7,940 nt of DNA, from NCBI GenBank assembly GCA_964444115.1, contig CAYUFT010000098.1, forward strand, positions 1 to 7,940. Direction: 5' to 3'. Source of the stretch: UBA349 sp964444115. GTDB taxonomy: Archaea; Methanobacteriota; Methanobacteria; Methanobacteriales; Methanobacteriaceae. A model generated the notes under the pieces. That model was given only the letters and a program-made list of their open reading frames with translations, made no database searches and was not told where the DNA came from. Positions 1-5,888 of this stretch are shown piece after piece (position 1 is the first letter of the stretch; each line of letters begins with the position of its first letter). The position numbers were made by a program, and so were the translations under genes.

Positions 1-246
1 CATGTTGATATCTGTTAAAATATCCAGATCTTTTTTTAACGATTTAACACTTTTAGAAACGAAATCATCCGTTATAAGTGTTAAGTCCGCGTATTCCACA
101 TCAGCTGTGGAATGAACAATTCTCTCTACAATAGATTTTTCTTCAGAAGATAGTGAAGCAGTTTTATCACCAATTAACGACCTAACTATATCTCGACTTT
201 TATGGGCAATTTCATAGCCCTGTTTAGTAGATGCACCCATGAACAT
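1..246 (-). CDS. cbiC: Cobalt-precorrin-8 methylmutase CbiC, N-terminal part (runs off window)
   Basis: Precorrin isomerase family. It moves a methyl group from C-11 to C-12 of the corrin ring, giving cobyrinate in the cytoplasmic anaerobic cobalamin pathway. Methanogens need the cobamide for methyl transfer. The visible 82 residues read MFMGASTKQGYEIAHKSRDI onward. They contain the family block RIVHSTAD (His45, at the position of the catalytic His) followed by EYADL, and end in TDINM, where the family continues with its substrate-binding part. The C-terminal half lies left of the window. I chose the ATG at 246 because GTGAT (255-251) sits four bases upstream, the same arrangement as in hisD. 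The ATG at 240 (MGASTK) is a possible alternative. The gene is probably transcribed alone from the AT-rich region to its right. The family call is from remembered motifs and is strong. Confidence 0.9.
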   Translation of the reverse strand, partial: MFMGASTKQGYEIAHKSRDIVRSLIGDKTASLSSEEKSIVERIVHSTADVEYADLTLITDDFVSKSVKSLKKDLDILTDINM

Positions 247-254
247 GATTATCA

Positions 255-266
255 CTCAAATTTGAG
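255..266. promoter_or_regulatory. 12-bp perfect palindrome in the cbiC leader
   Basis: CTCAAATTTGAG reads the same on both strands. It directly abuts and partly overlaps the GTGAT ribosome-binding site of cbiC, and lies downstream of a TATA-like TATAAA (301-306, read as TTTATA on the minus strand). This position suits an operator for a dimeric repressor or a translation-masking hairpin, but no regulator is identified. AT-rich DNA produces such palindromes by chance fairly often. Confidence 0.35.
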
Positions 267-298
267 GTATAAATAATATTATTCGCTAAATTTAGACT

Positions 299-308
299 CT
301 TATAAATC
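299..308 (-). promoter_or_regulatory. Possible TATA box for cbiC
   Basis: On the minus strand this reads GATTTATAAG, close to the archaeal TTTATA box. A start about 25 bases downstream (near 275-280) would leave a leader of roughly 30 bases containing the 12-bp palindrome and the ribosome-binding site. The whole region is AT-rich, so several other boxes are possible. Confidence 0.3.
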
Positions 309-423
309 AATAATCAATTAAAATTGACAAAATCATAGAATCATTCTAAATATTCATTATGTACTGACTCATTTAATAATATTCTATTTCAGTATTTGCA
401 TTTGATATAATAAATTTTTAAAG

Positions 424-443
424 ATTAATTTTTTGAAATTAAT
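424..443 (-). terminator. Weak hairpin after the flavoprotein gene
   Basis: ATTAATTT (424-431) and AAATTAAT (436-443) form an 8-bp all-AT stem with a 4-base loop, about 50 bases past the stop codon. Read on the minus strand, short T runs flank it on both sides. Archaeal RNA polymerase stops at T-runs, so this is a plausible but weak terminator. Confidence 0.3.
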
Positions 444-495
444 AATAAAATACAAAATAAATTACTATTAATAATTAAACATTTGAGTTCACTGA

Positions 496-2004
496 TTATA
501 TTAATGAAGTTGCAGCACTATTGCCCGCAGTATAACCTGTAGAAAATGCCATTTGCAAATTGTATCCCCCACTTAGGCCACAAAATTCAATTATTTCTCC
601 AGCAAAATACATGCCACTAACTAATTTTGACCCCATGGTTTTTGAATCAATATTTTTATGATATACCCCACCACAAGTTATCATGGCACTTTTAAAAGGC
701 ATTAATCCAGTGATATGAATTTTTAAATCCTTTAGATTGGTAATTAATCTATTTTTCTCTTTTTTCGAGATTTTACTAAGCTGTACATTAGGATCGATGT
801 TGGAATGGATTAAAAATGGAATTATAAACTTATTTGGGAGAATTATTTTTAAATAATTTTTAATAATAGTTTTTCCCTTCTGGGAAAATTCTAAATTAAA
901 TTTATCCTTTAATTCATCAGTTGATATTTGAGAAATTAAATCCAAAAAGAGTTCCATTGGAAAATCATTTTTCCCCATTCTCTCTTCATTCCTCTTTTCT
1001 TTGTTTTTACTGAAATTTTGCAAATTAATATTGGAGTTAGTTAGTAAAGAAATTTCTCGACTCAAATCTAAAATTCCAGGCCCAGATAAACCAAAATGAG
1101 TAAATAAAATAGTTCCCCTATATGAAGCTCTTTTTTTAGAAGTTTTTCGAAAACTAAGTCCAATATTTTCAAATTTTAGCCCGGATAACTCTTTTATCCA
1201 TTCCTCTTGAATTTTTAAAGATGTTAAGCCAGGATTCAATTTAGTCAATTTATGGCCGAAATTTTCTGCAAATTTCATTCCGTCCCCTGTTGAACCAGTA
1301 GATGGATAAGATAGGCCCCCTGTGGCTAAAATAATTTTAGAAGATTTAATAAGTGAGTTTTTTCTATTATTATTATTATTATTATTATTATTATGAAATT
1401 CACTTGCAGTTTTTTGCAGTTTTAGATGTCCTTCCATAGAAATATCAAAATGATTTCCATTTTTTTTAATATTTTTAACCTTCGACCCCAACAACAGTTT
1501 TACATTATATTCTTGGAGATATTCTTTTAATACTTTTAATACAGAAGAAGATTTATCATCAACAGGATAAACTTTTCCACGGGCTTCAACCTTGAAATCT
1601 AATCCTTTATCATTAAAAAAAGTCAGCAGAGATTTATTTTGGAAATTATAAAGCGAAGGCTTTAAAAAAGAACTATTTTTTCCAAAAGCATTAATATGAG
1701 TCTTTAAATCTGAATTATTAGTAATATTACAGCGCCCTCCTCCAGTTAAAAGGAGTTTTTTGCCTAGTGTTTCATTTTTCTCAATTAAAACAACATCGTG
1801 AAATTCATTATTTTTAGTTTTAATTTTAGATTTAGTATTAATTTTTTTATTAGGACTACCATTACTCTTGGATAACATTTTTGCAGCAGATATTGCTGCC
1901 ATTATGCCTGCAGGACCCCCACCAATGACTGCAATCTTATAACCCATAATATTTCTATTTTTTCCATTAAAGGAGTCATCTATAGAAGAATTTTTAATTT
2001 TCAT
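496..2004 (-). CDS. HI0933/BaiN-family FAD-dependent oxidoreductase, enlarged by Asn/Lys-rich insertions
   Basis: Two-dinucleotide-binding-domain flavoprotein (YhiN/HI0933/BaiN group, TIGR00275-like). Most members have no assigned substrate; BaiN in gut clostridia reduces bile-acid intermediates, which cannot be carried over here. Visible motifs, in order: FAD-binding VIGGGPAG (residues 26-33), GKKLLLTGGGRCNITN (81-96), ATGGLSYPSTGSTGDG just after residue 220, FTHFGLSGPGILDLS in the middle, and near the C-terminus TCGGV and SGMYFAGE...GGYNLQMAFSTG, the FAD-closing segment. At 502 residues it exceeds the usual 390-430. The excess lies in Lys/Asn-rich inserts (residues about 43-68, 203-217 and a charged stretch near 340-355) and an N-terminal extension. 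The ATG at 2004 has only a distant AGGAT; the ATG at 1947 (MGYKIAVIG) would fit the family length better but has no ribosome-binding site. Cytoplasmic; no membrane segments seen. Confidence 0.88.
   Translation of the reverse strand: MKIKNSSIDDSFNGKNRNIMGYKIAVIGGGPAGIMAAISAAKMLSKSNGSPNKKINTKSKIKTKNNEFHDVVLIEKNETLGKKLLLTGGGRCNITNNSDLKTHINAFGKNSSFLKPSLYNFQNKSLLTFFNDKGLDFKVEARGKVYPVDDKSSSVLKVLKEYLQEYNVKLLLGSKVKNIKKNGNHFDISMEGHLKLQKTASEFHNNNNNNNNNRKNSLIKSSKIILATGGLSYPSTGSTGDGMKFAENFGHKLTKLNPGLTSLKIQEEWIKELSGLKFENIGLSFRKTSKKRASYRGTILFTHFGLSGPGILDLSREISLLTNSNINLQNFSKNKEKRNEERMGKNDFPMELFLDLISQISTDELKDKFNLEFSQKGKTIIKNYLKIILPNKFIIPFLIHSNIDPNVQLSKISKKEKNRLITNLKDLKIHITGLMPFKSAMITCGGVYHKNIDSKTMGSKLVSGMYFAGEIIEFCGLSGGYNLQMAFSTGYTAGNSAATSLI
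1365..1394. repeat. In-frame trinucleotide microsatellite (AAT on minus strand)
   Basis: Thirty bases of pure period-3 ATT/AAT sequence. They encode Asn205-Asn213, nine identical AAT codons, inside the flavoprotein just before its conserved ATGG strand. Gain or loss of units keeps the frame, so it would alter loop length rather than switch the gene off. Confidence 0.95.
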
Positions 2005-2072
2005 GATATTTCAAAATCCTTTAAGCTCTAATCAGCGATTATGAGTATTATTTATGTATTAAAATTCATATT

Positions 2073-2143
2073 AAAAAAATAAAAAAAATAAAAAATTGTT
2101 GAATTCTTAAAATTCAAATGATTCTATTAAAAAAAGATAGAAT
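2073..2143 (-). terminator. Two tandem hairpins plus T-tracts ending aspS
   Basis: The first stem is ATTCTAT (2121-2127) with ATAGAAT (2137-2143), overlapping the last base of the aspS stop codon. The second is TTGAATT (2099-2105) with AATTCAA (2111-2117). Read on the minus strand, these are followed by three T runs of six to eight (2095-2073, each broken by one A). This fits an archaeal T-run terminator and separates aspS from the flavoprotein gene. Confidence 0.65.
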
Positions 2144-3459
2144 TAAGGAGTTAACCTTCTCCTATCTCTTGGGAATAAAACCGTTTCTCTAATGTTTTTA
2201 AGACCTGTTAAAGTCATGTTAAACCTTTCAGCCCCTAATCCCCATCCAGCATGAGGTGGCATTCCATATTCAAAAGCTGCCAAGTATCTCTCAAAAGATT
2301 CCGGATTTAATCCTTTTCCTTTAATTTTTTCCACTAAAAGATCATGCTGATGAACCCTAGTAGCACCAGAAGATATTTCCAGATCTTTATACATTAAATC
2401 AAAGGCCTGACTCTTTTCAGGAGTTTTTTCATCATGTAGGACATAAAATGGTTTAATTTCAGTTGGCCATCCTGTAATGAAATAATATCCATCCATGATC
2501 TCACCCATGGCTTTTTCAGCTGCCCGGGATAAATCTTCTCCATGTTCAATAGGAACTCCCTTAGAATTGACCATATCAATCAAGTCATCGTACTCGATTT
2601 TTTCAAATGGAGTTTCTGGAATTTGTAGATCTTTTCCTAAAACCTCAAGTTCTGCTTCACAGTTTTCTGTAACATCAGTAATAGCCTGGACAACCAGTTT
2701 CTCCAGAACATTCATTACATCATGTTGATCCATAAAAGATGATTCTATATCAATTGAAATTACTTCATTTAAGTGTCTGAGAGTATCATGCTCTTCTGCA
2801 CGGAATATAGGAGCTATTTCATAAACCCTATCAAATCCAGATGACATCATAATCTGTTTATAAAGCTGAGGGCTTTGACCAAGGAATGCTTCTCTCTCAA
2901 AATAGGTGATAGGGAATAATTCTGTTCCACCCTCTGTAGCGGAAGCTACTAACTTAGGAGTGTTAATTTCTAAATATCCATTCTTCTCTAAGAAAACTCT
3001 TACTGAATGGAGCATGGTACTTTTTATCTTGAAAATTGAACTAATAGATGGTTTTCTAAGATCTAAAAACCTGGAATCTAAACGTGTATCAATTTCTGCT
3101 CTAACCTTTTCAGTAGGGTCCAGAGGTAATGGCTGTTTAGATTCATTTAATATGTATAATTCGGAAGGTATAACTTCCACTCCACCTGGAGCTTTTGGAG
3201 ATCCCTGGACTTTTCCTTTAACCGCGATTACAGATTCTTTCTTAATTTTTCGCAGTTTTTCAAAAAGATCAGTTTCAATCTTTTTGCTGGGAGCAGTGAT
3301 TTGAACTAACCCATCACGGTCTCTTAAAAGAACAAAAATAATTCCTCCAAGATCTCGAATCTCATGAGTCCATCCCATAACCAGGATTTCCTCATCATTC
3401 ATATCTGGATTAATTTCTTTAGAATAATGACTTCTTCTTAAATCGCCTAATGAATTCAT
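2143..3459 (-). CDS. aspS: Aspartyl-tRNA synthetase, archaeal type, predicted non-discriminating (Asp/Asn)
   Basis: Class IIb synthetase charging tRNA with aspartate in the cytoplasm. The N-terminal OB-fold anticodon domain (about residues 1-105) has GWTHEIRDLGG and RDRDGLVQITAP. The catalytic domain shows TPKLVASATEGGTELF, LGQSPQLYKQ, motif 2 FRAEEHDTLRHLNE, and motif 3 GWGLGAERFNMTLTGL ending in RETVLFPRDRRRLTP, the usual archaeal C-terminus. The 438-residue length is normal. His32 and Pro91 stand where the discriminating Thermococcus enzyme has Trp26 and Lys85. That His/Pro pair marks non-discriminating AspRS, which also makes Asp-tRNA(Asn) for GatCAB amidation. I chose the ATG at 3459 over a TTG one codon upstream (3462). 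The ribosome-binding site and promoter fall in the assembly gap that starts six bases upstream. Confidence 0.97.
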   Translation of the reverse strand: MNSLGDLRRSHYSKEINPDMNDEEILVMGWTHEIRDLGGIIFVLLRDRDGLVQITAPSKKIETDLFEKLRKIKKESVIAVKGKVQGSPKAPGGVEVIPSELYILNESKQPLPLDPTEKVRAEIDTRLDSRFLDLRKPSISSIFKIKSTMLHSVRVFLEKNGYLEINTPKLVASATEGGTELFPITYFEREAFLGQSPQLYKQIMMSSGFDRVYEIAPIFRAEEHDTLRHLNEVISIDIESSFMDQHDVMNVLEKLVVQAITDVTENCEAELEVLGKDLQIPETPFEKIEYDDLIDMVNSKGVPIEHGEDLSRAAEKAMGEIMDGYYFITGWPTEIKPFYVLHDEKTPEKSQAFDLMYKDLEISSGATRVHQHDLLVEKIKGKGLNPESFERYLAAFEYGMPPHAGWGLGAERFNMTLTGLKNIRETVLFPRDRRRLTP

Positions 3460-3465
3460 CAATGT

Positions 3466-3565
3466 NNNNNNNNNNNNNNNNNNNNNNNNNNNNNNNNNNN
3501 NNNNNNNNNNNNNNNNNNNNNNNNNNNNNNNNNNNNNNNNNNNNNNNNNNNNNNNNNNNNNNNNN
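3466..3565. other. Scaffold gap (100 N) upstream of aspS
   Basis: Exactly 100 N, the conventional placeholder for a gap of unknown size. It removes the aspS promoter and ribosome-binding site and most of the sequence after hisD. A small gene or tRNA could be hidden here. Confidence 0.95.
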
Positions 3566-3586
3566 ATTTGAAAATTTTTAATTCAA

Positions 3587-4858
3587 TTATTTCAATCTCT
3601 TTTTAAATGATTCTGCATGGGCAAAAAGGCCTTCATATTCAGCTAAAGGAATAACAACATCTTTCAAATTGTCCAAGCCTTCTCGAGATAACCTCTGAAC
3701 AGTTGGTTTCTTTAAAAATGATTCCGTTGAAAGGCCAGAATACATCTTAGCACATCCAGCTGTAGGAAGAACATGATTAGTTCCAGAACCATAATCCCCT
3801 GCAGAAACAGGAGTTAATTCACCTAAAAATATTGATCCTGCGTTTTTAACAGATTTAAGTGTTTCTTCCGGATCTTTAGTCATGATAATTAAATGTTCTG
3901 CTGCATATTCATTGGTAAAATCAAGAGATTCTTCTGTAGAATCAGTTAAGATGATTTTACCATATTTATCAAGAGATTCTTTTATAATATTGCTTCTTTC
4001 CATATATTTAATGTTTTGTAGAACAAGACTCCGCACTTCATTGGCCAGATCACTGGAAGTGGTAACCAGAACACAGGATGCATTGGGATCATGCTCAGCC
4101 TGGGCCATCATATCAAAAGCAATATATTCTGCATTTGCAGTCTCATCCGCAATTATTAGAACTTCTGAAGGTCCGGCCGGAAAATCAATATCCACTTCAC
4201 CATATACCAGCTTTTTGGCCCCAGTTACAAAAATATTTCCAGGCCCTACAATTTTGTTAACCTTCTTAATTTCTTCGGTCCCATAAGCTAATGCTGCAAT
4301 GGCCTGAGCACCACCTACTTTATAAATCTCATCAGCACCAGCTAAATCTGCGGCCACTAACACAGCATCTCCAATTTGACCATCAGCTTGAGGTGGAGTA
4401 CAGCAGATTATTCTTTCCACACCAGCTATTTTAGCCGGAATAACCGTCATTAATATTGTTGAGGGATAAACCGCTCTTCCACCAGGGATATAACATCCCA
4501 CACTTTCAATCGGTCTGATAATTTGGCCGGCACATATTCCCGGAGCAACCTCTTGGAACCATTCCTCAGGAAGCTGTGAGCGATGGAATTTTTCTATATT
4601 TTCTGAAGCTTTTTTCAACGAATTTATAATTTCAGGTTCCAAATTATTATAACTGCTTTCAATCTCCTCTTGAGAAACCTTGAAAATCTGTATTTTAACA
4701 CCATCAAATTTCTCTGTAAATTTACTTAGTGCATTATCCCCATGAATTTTTACTTCATCAATAATAGACTGTACACTAAGCAAAATATCATCAACATCAA
4801 TTTGAGAACGTTTAACAAGTTCGGTAACATTTTCAGGTTTATATTCTATAATTTCCAT
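3587..4858 (-). CDS. hisD: Histidinol dehydrogenase
   Basis: Catalyses the last two steps of histidine synthesis: NAD-dependent four-electron oxidation of L-histidinol through histidinal to histidine, with zinc, in the cytoplasm. The 423 residues match the usual length. Every key site is present: Zn ligands Gln253 and His256 in MMAQAEHDP, Asp355 in SAGDYGSGTNH, and His414 in FAHAESFKKR; catalytic Glu321-His322 in AAEHLI; and the family blocks VGCYIPGGRAVYPST, VGGAQAIAALAYGT, KIVGPGNIFVTGAKK and DFPAGPSEVLIIADE. The ATG at 4858 is preferred because GTGAT lies four bases upstream; a GTG at 4867 is part of that ribosome-binding site. No other his gene is adjacent, as is common in archaea where his genes are scattered. 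It is divergent from the UPF0058 gene across a 528-base spacer. Confidence 0.98.
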   Translation of the reverse strand: MEIIEYKPENVTELVKRSQIDVDDILLSVQSIIDEVKIHGDNALSKFTEKFDGVKIQIFKVSQEEIESSYNNLEPEIINSLKKASENIEKFHRSQLPEEWFQEVAPGICAGQIIRPIESVGCYIPGGRAVYPSTILMTVIPAKIAGVERIICCTPPQADGQIGDAVLVAADLAGADEIYKVGGAQAIAALAYGTEEIKKVNKIVGPGNIFVTGAKKLVYGEVDIDFPAGPSEVLIIADETANAEYIAFDMMAQAEHDPNASCVLVTTSSDLANEVRSLVLQNIKYMERSNIIKESLDKYGKIILTDSTEESLDFTNEYAAEHLIIMTKDPEETLKSVKNAGSIFLGELTPVSAGDYGSGTNHVLPTAGCAKMYSGLSTESFLKKPTVQRLSREGLDNLKDVVIPLAEYEGLFAHAESFKKRLK

Positions 4859-4916
4859 TATGATCACTATAAATTGTATTAATCTAAGATAAACATTATT
4901 GAATTAAATTAAGTGT

Positions 4917-4930
4917 AATAATATAATTTA
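4917..4930 (-). promoter_or_regulatory. Possible TATA box for hisD
   Basis: The minus strand reads TTAAATTATATTATTACA around here, containing a TTATAT-type box about 60 bases before the ATG, which implies a leader of about 30-40 bases. A second AATTTATATTTTAA candidate lies near 4960-4973. The surrounding AT-richness keeps confidence low. Confidence 0.3.
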
Positions 4931-5176
4931 ATATTGATTTTATTAAAATAAATTGTTATTAAAATATAAATTGCTAGGATACTAATTAATGATTATTAAA
5001 AATCCTTATTAAGTTTATTTATAATAAAAAATAATAGTTAAATGTGACCACTAGTGATTATTTTTAAATTAAATTTTATTAAATCACTTTTTAAATAAGC
5101 AATAATAAATTAGTTTTATAAACTGAATAAGAATCATATTAATAAAAAAAACATAGATTGATTAAAAGTCATTAGT

Positions 5177-5273
5177 ATTATCAATTAGAAATTATTTAGT
5201 AAGGAAAACCTTATCTTATGTCAAATATAAAAAAGAATATTCATTGAAATATTATCTTTATTGATAATTTCTA
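5177..5273. repeat. Spaced inverted repeat in the divergent region
   Basis: ATTATCAAT (5177-5185) is the exact reverse complement of ATTGATAAT (5260-5268). The abutting TAGAAATTAT (5186-5195) is the reverse complement of ATAATTTCTA (5264-5273). The arms are pure AT apart from single G or C bases, so chance is a real possibility. If real, it could be a paired regulator site or a degenerate element end. Confidence 0.3.
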
Positions 5274-5284
5274 TTATAATATAT
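5274..5284 (+). promoter_or_regulatory. Possible TATA box for the UPF0058 gene
   Basis: TTATAATATAT is a good archaeal TATA-like sequence about 105 bases before the ATG. It would give a leader of about 80 bases that contains the two small hairpins at 5315-5349. A closer AT box (TTTTAAATA, about 5359-5367) abuts the ribosome-binding region and is less likely. Confidence 0.3.
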
Positions 5285-5314
5285 TCAATTCATACTCAAA
5301 ATCATACTAATTTA

Positions 5315-5349
5315 AGCGTTCTAAAAGAAAGCTAGCATCTATAAGGTGC
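5315..5349 (+). promoter_or_regulatory. Two small tandem hairpins in the UPF0058 leader
   Basis: AGCGTTC (5315-5321) pairs with GAAAGCT (5327-5333) except for one G/A mismatch, with loop TAAAA. GCATC (5335-5339) pairs with GGTGC (5345-5349) with one G-U pair, with loop TATAA. They sit 40-70 bases before the start codon in sequence noticeably less AT-rich than its surroundings. A structured leader is possible, but no known riboswitch class is recognised. Confidence 0.3.
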
Positions 5350-5386
5350 GTATTCTAATTTTAAATAGGAGATGAGGCTGGTACCC

Positions 5387-5692
5387 ATGTATAAAGATGA
5401 AATGATACAACTCCACCAATTTTTGGTATATGTCTTAAAATATTTGGAAAATGGCTATGAAATAAAAAGCGAGTGTGAAGATTATATTTCCCTCAATATA
5501 AGCCCACATCATATCCACCGAACCAAAGCAGAACATAAATACGCAATTTTTGTTCTATCAAGTGCAATTTCGGAAATTATAGCCAAAGAAAATTCAGGAA
5601 CCTTACCATCTAATGTAGTAAATGGATTATCTGAACTTGCAAAGAGATCTAAAAAAGAATTAATTAAAGTTGAGGTTCAATTAGCAAAATAA
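5387..5692 (+). CDS. UPF0058 family protein of unknown function
   Basis: Small soluble archaeal protein of 101 residues. Its N-terminus MYKDEMIQLHQFLVYVLKYL and the central block ISPHHIHRTKAEHKYAIFVL (about residues 41-60) match the UPF0058 family found across methanogens. The sequence is predominantly helical in character, with a His-rich centre (five His in about 16 residues), and no membrane segment. The family has no established function; the clustered His could bind metal, which is only inference. I start at the ATG at 5387 because family members begin MYKDE and GAGG lies nine bases upstream. The earlier ATG at 5372 is fused to GGAG with no spacing. The stop codon abuts the second assembly gap, so any operon link to cpgS cannot be judged. 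Confidence 0.85.
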   Translation: MYKDEMIQLHQFLVYVLKYLENGYEIKSECEDYISLNISPHHIHRTKAEHKYAIFVLSSAISEIIAKENSGTLPSNVVNGLSELAKRSKKELIKVEVQLAK

Positions 5693-5792
5693 NNNNNNNN
5701 NNNNNNNNNNNNNNNNNNNNNNNNNNNNNNNNNNNNNNNNNNNNNNNNNNNNNNNNNNNNNNNNNNNNNNNNNNNNNNNNNNNNNNNNNNNN
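5693..5792. other. Scaffold gap (100 N) between the UPF0058 gene and cpgS
   Basis: Exactly 100 N starting directly after the UPF0058 stop codon. The real distance to cpgS, and any gene or terminator between them, is unknown. Confidence 0.95.
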
Positions 5793-5837
5793 TACCAAAA
5801 AATTTTAATAATGTTAAAAACAATTTATTAATAATAA

Positions 5838-5884
5838 AATCTTTATTATCTTTGTTTTTTATCTTTTTTTAATAAAAGGAGTTT
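5838..5884 (+). promoter_or_regulatory. T-rich leader and ribosome-binding site of cpgS
   Basis: A T-rich tract (5841-5871, with runs of six and seven T) is followed by AGGAG (5877-5881), seven bases before the cpgS ATG. A TTTATTAATAATAAAA box near 5823-5838 could be the promoter. The T runs just after it resemble a site where archaeal polymerase would pause or stop, so they may instead end an upstream transcript coming out of the gap. Confidence 0.35.
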
Positions 5885-5888
5885 TAAT

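Larger units (their letters stand above)
247..495. other. AT-rich intergenic region between the flavoprotein stop and cbiC start
   Basis: This stretch of about 250 bases holds no open frame of note and no tRNA-like structure. It should contain the end of the flavoprotein transcript (a hairpin at 424-443) and the promoter of cbiC. The gap argues against co-transcription of the two genes. Confidence 0.6.
4859..5386. other. 528-base AT-rich divergent intergenic region
   Basis: Lies between the start codons of hisD (leftward) and the UPF0058 gene (rightward). No frame longer than a few codons has a ribosome-binding site, and there is no tRNA-like or CRISPR-like pattern. It holds the two promoters, a small palindrome CACTAGTG (5049-5056), a 5-bp hairpin TAAGG-AAAA-CCTTA (5200-5213), a widely spaced inverted repeat (5177-5195 with 5260-5273), and a relatively GC-richer patch at 5313-5350 just before the UPF0058 gene. 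Confidence 0.6.

Noticed and set aside
2394..3304. Open frames on either strand inside aspS (e.g. 2495-2728, 2906-3304 plus strand)
   Set aside because: They are shadows of a strongly supported full-length AspRS and have no ribosome-binding site or recognisable product.
3460..3462. TTG as the start of aspS
   Set aside because: The adjacent ATG at 3459 gives the usual 438-residue archaeal length, and TTG adds only one residue.
3882..4286. Plus-strand open frames inside hisD
   Set aside because: hisD has all catalytic residues in the opposite strand; these are antisense shadows.
5200..5213. TAAGG-AAAA-CCTTA hairpin as a terminator
   Set aside because: Only five base pairs, no T-tract directly after it, and no gene ending nearby.
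5221..5250. Short plus-strand frame starting ATGTCAAATATA near 5218 as a small gene
   Set aside because: Only nine codons with no ribosome-binding site.
5372..5374. ATG at 5372 as the UPF0058 start
   Set aside because: GGAG touches it with no spacing, and the family begins MYKDE, encoded from 5387.
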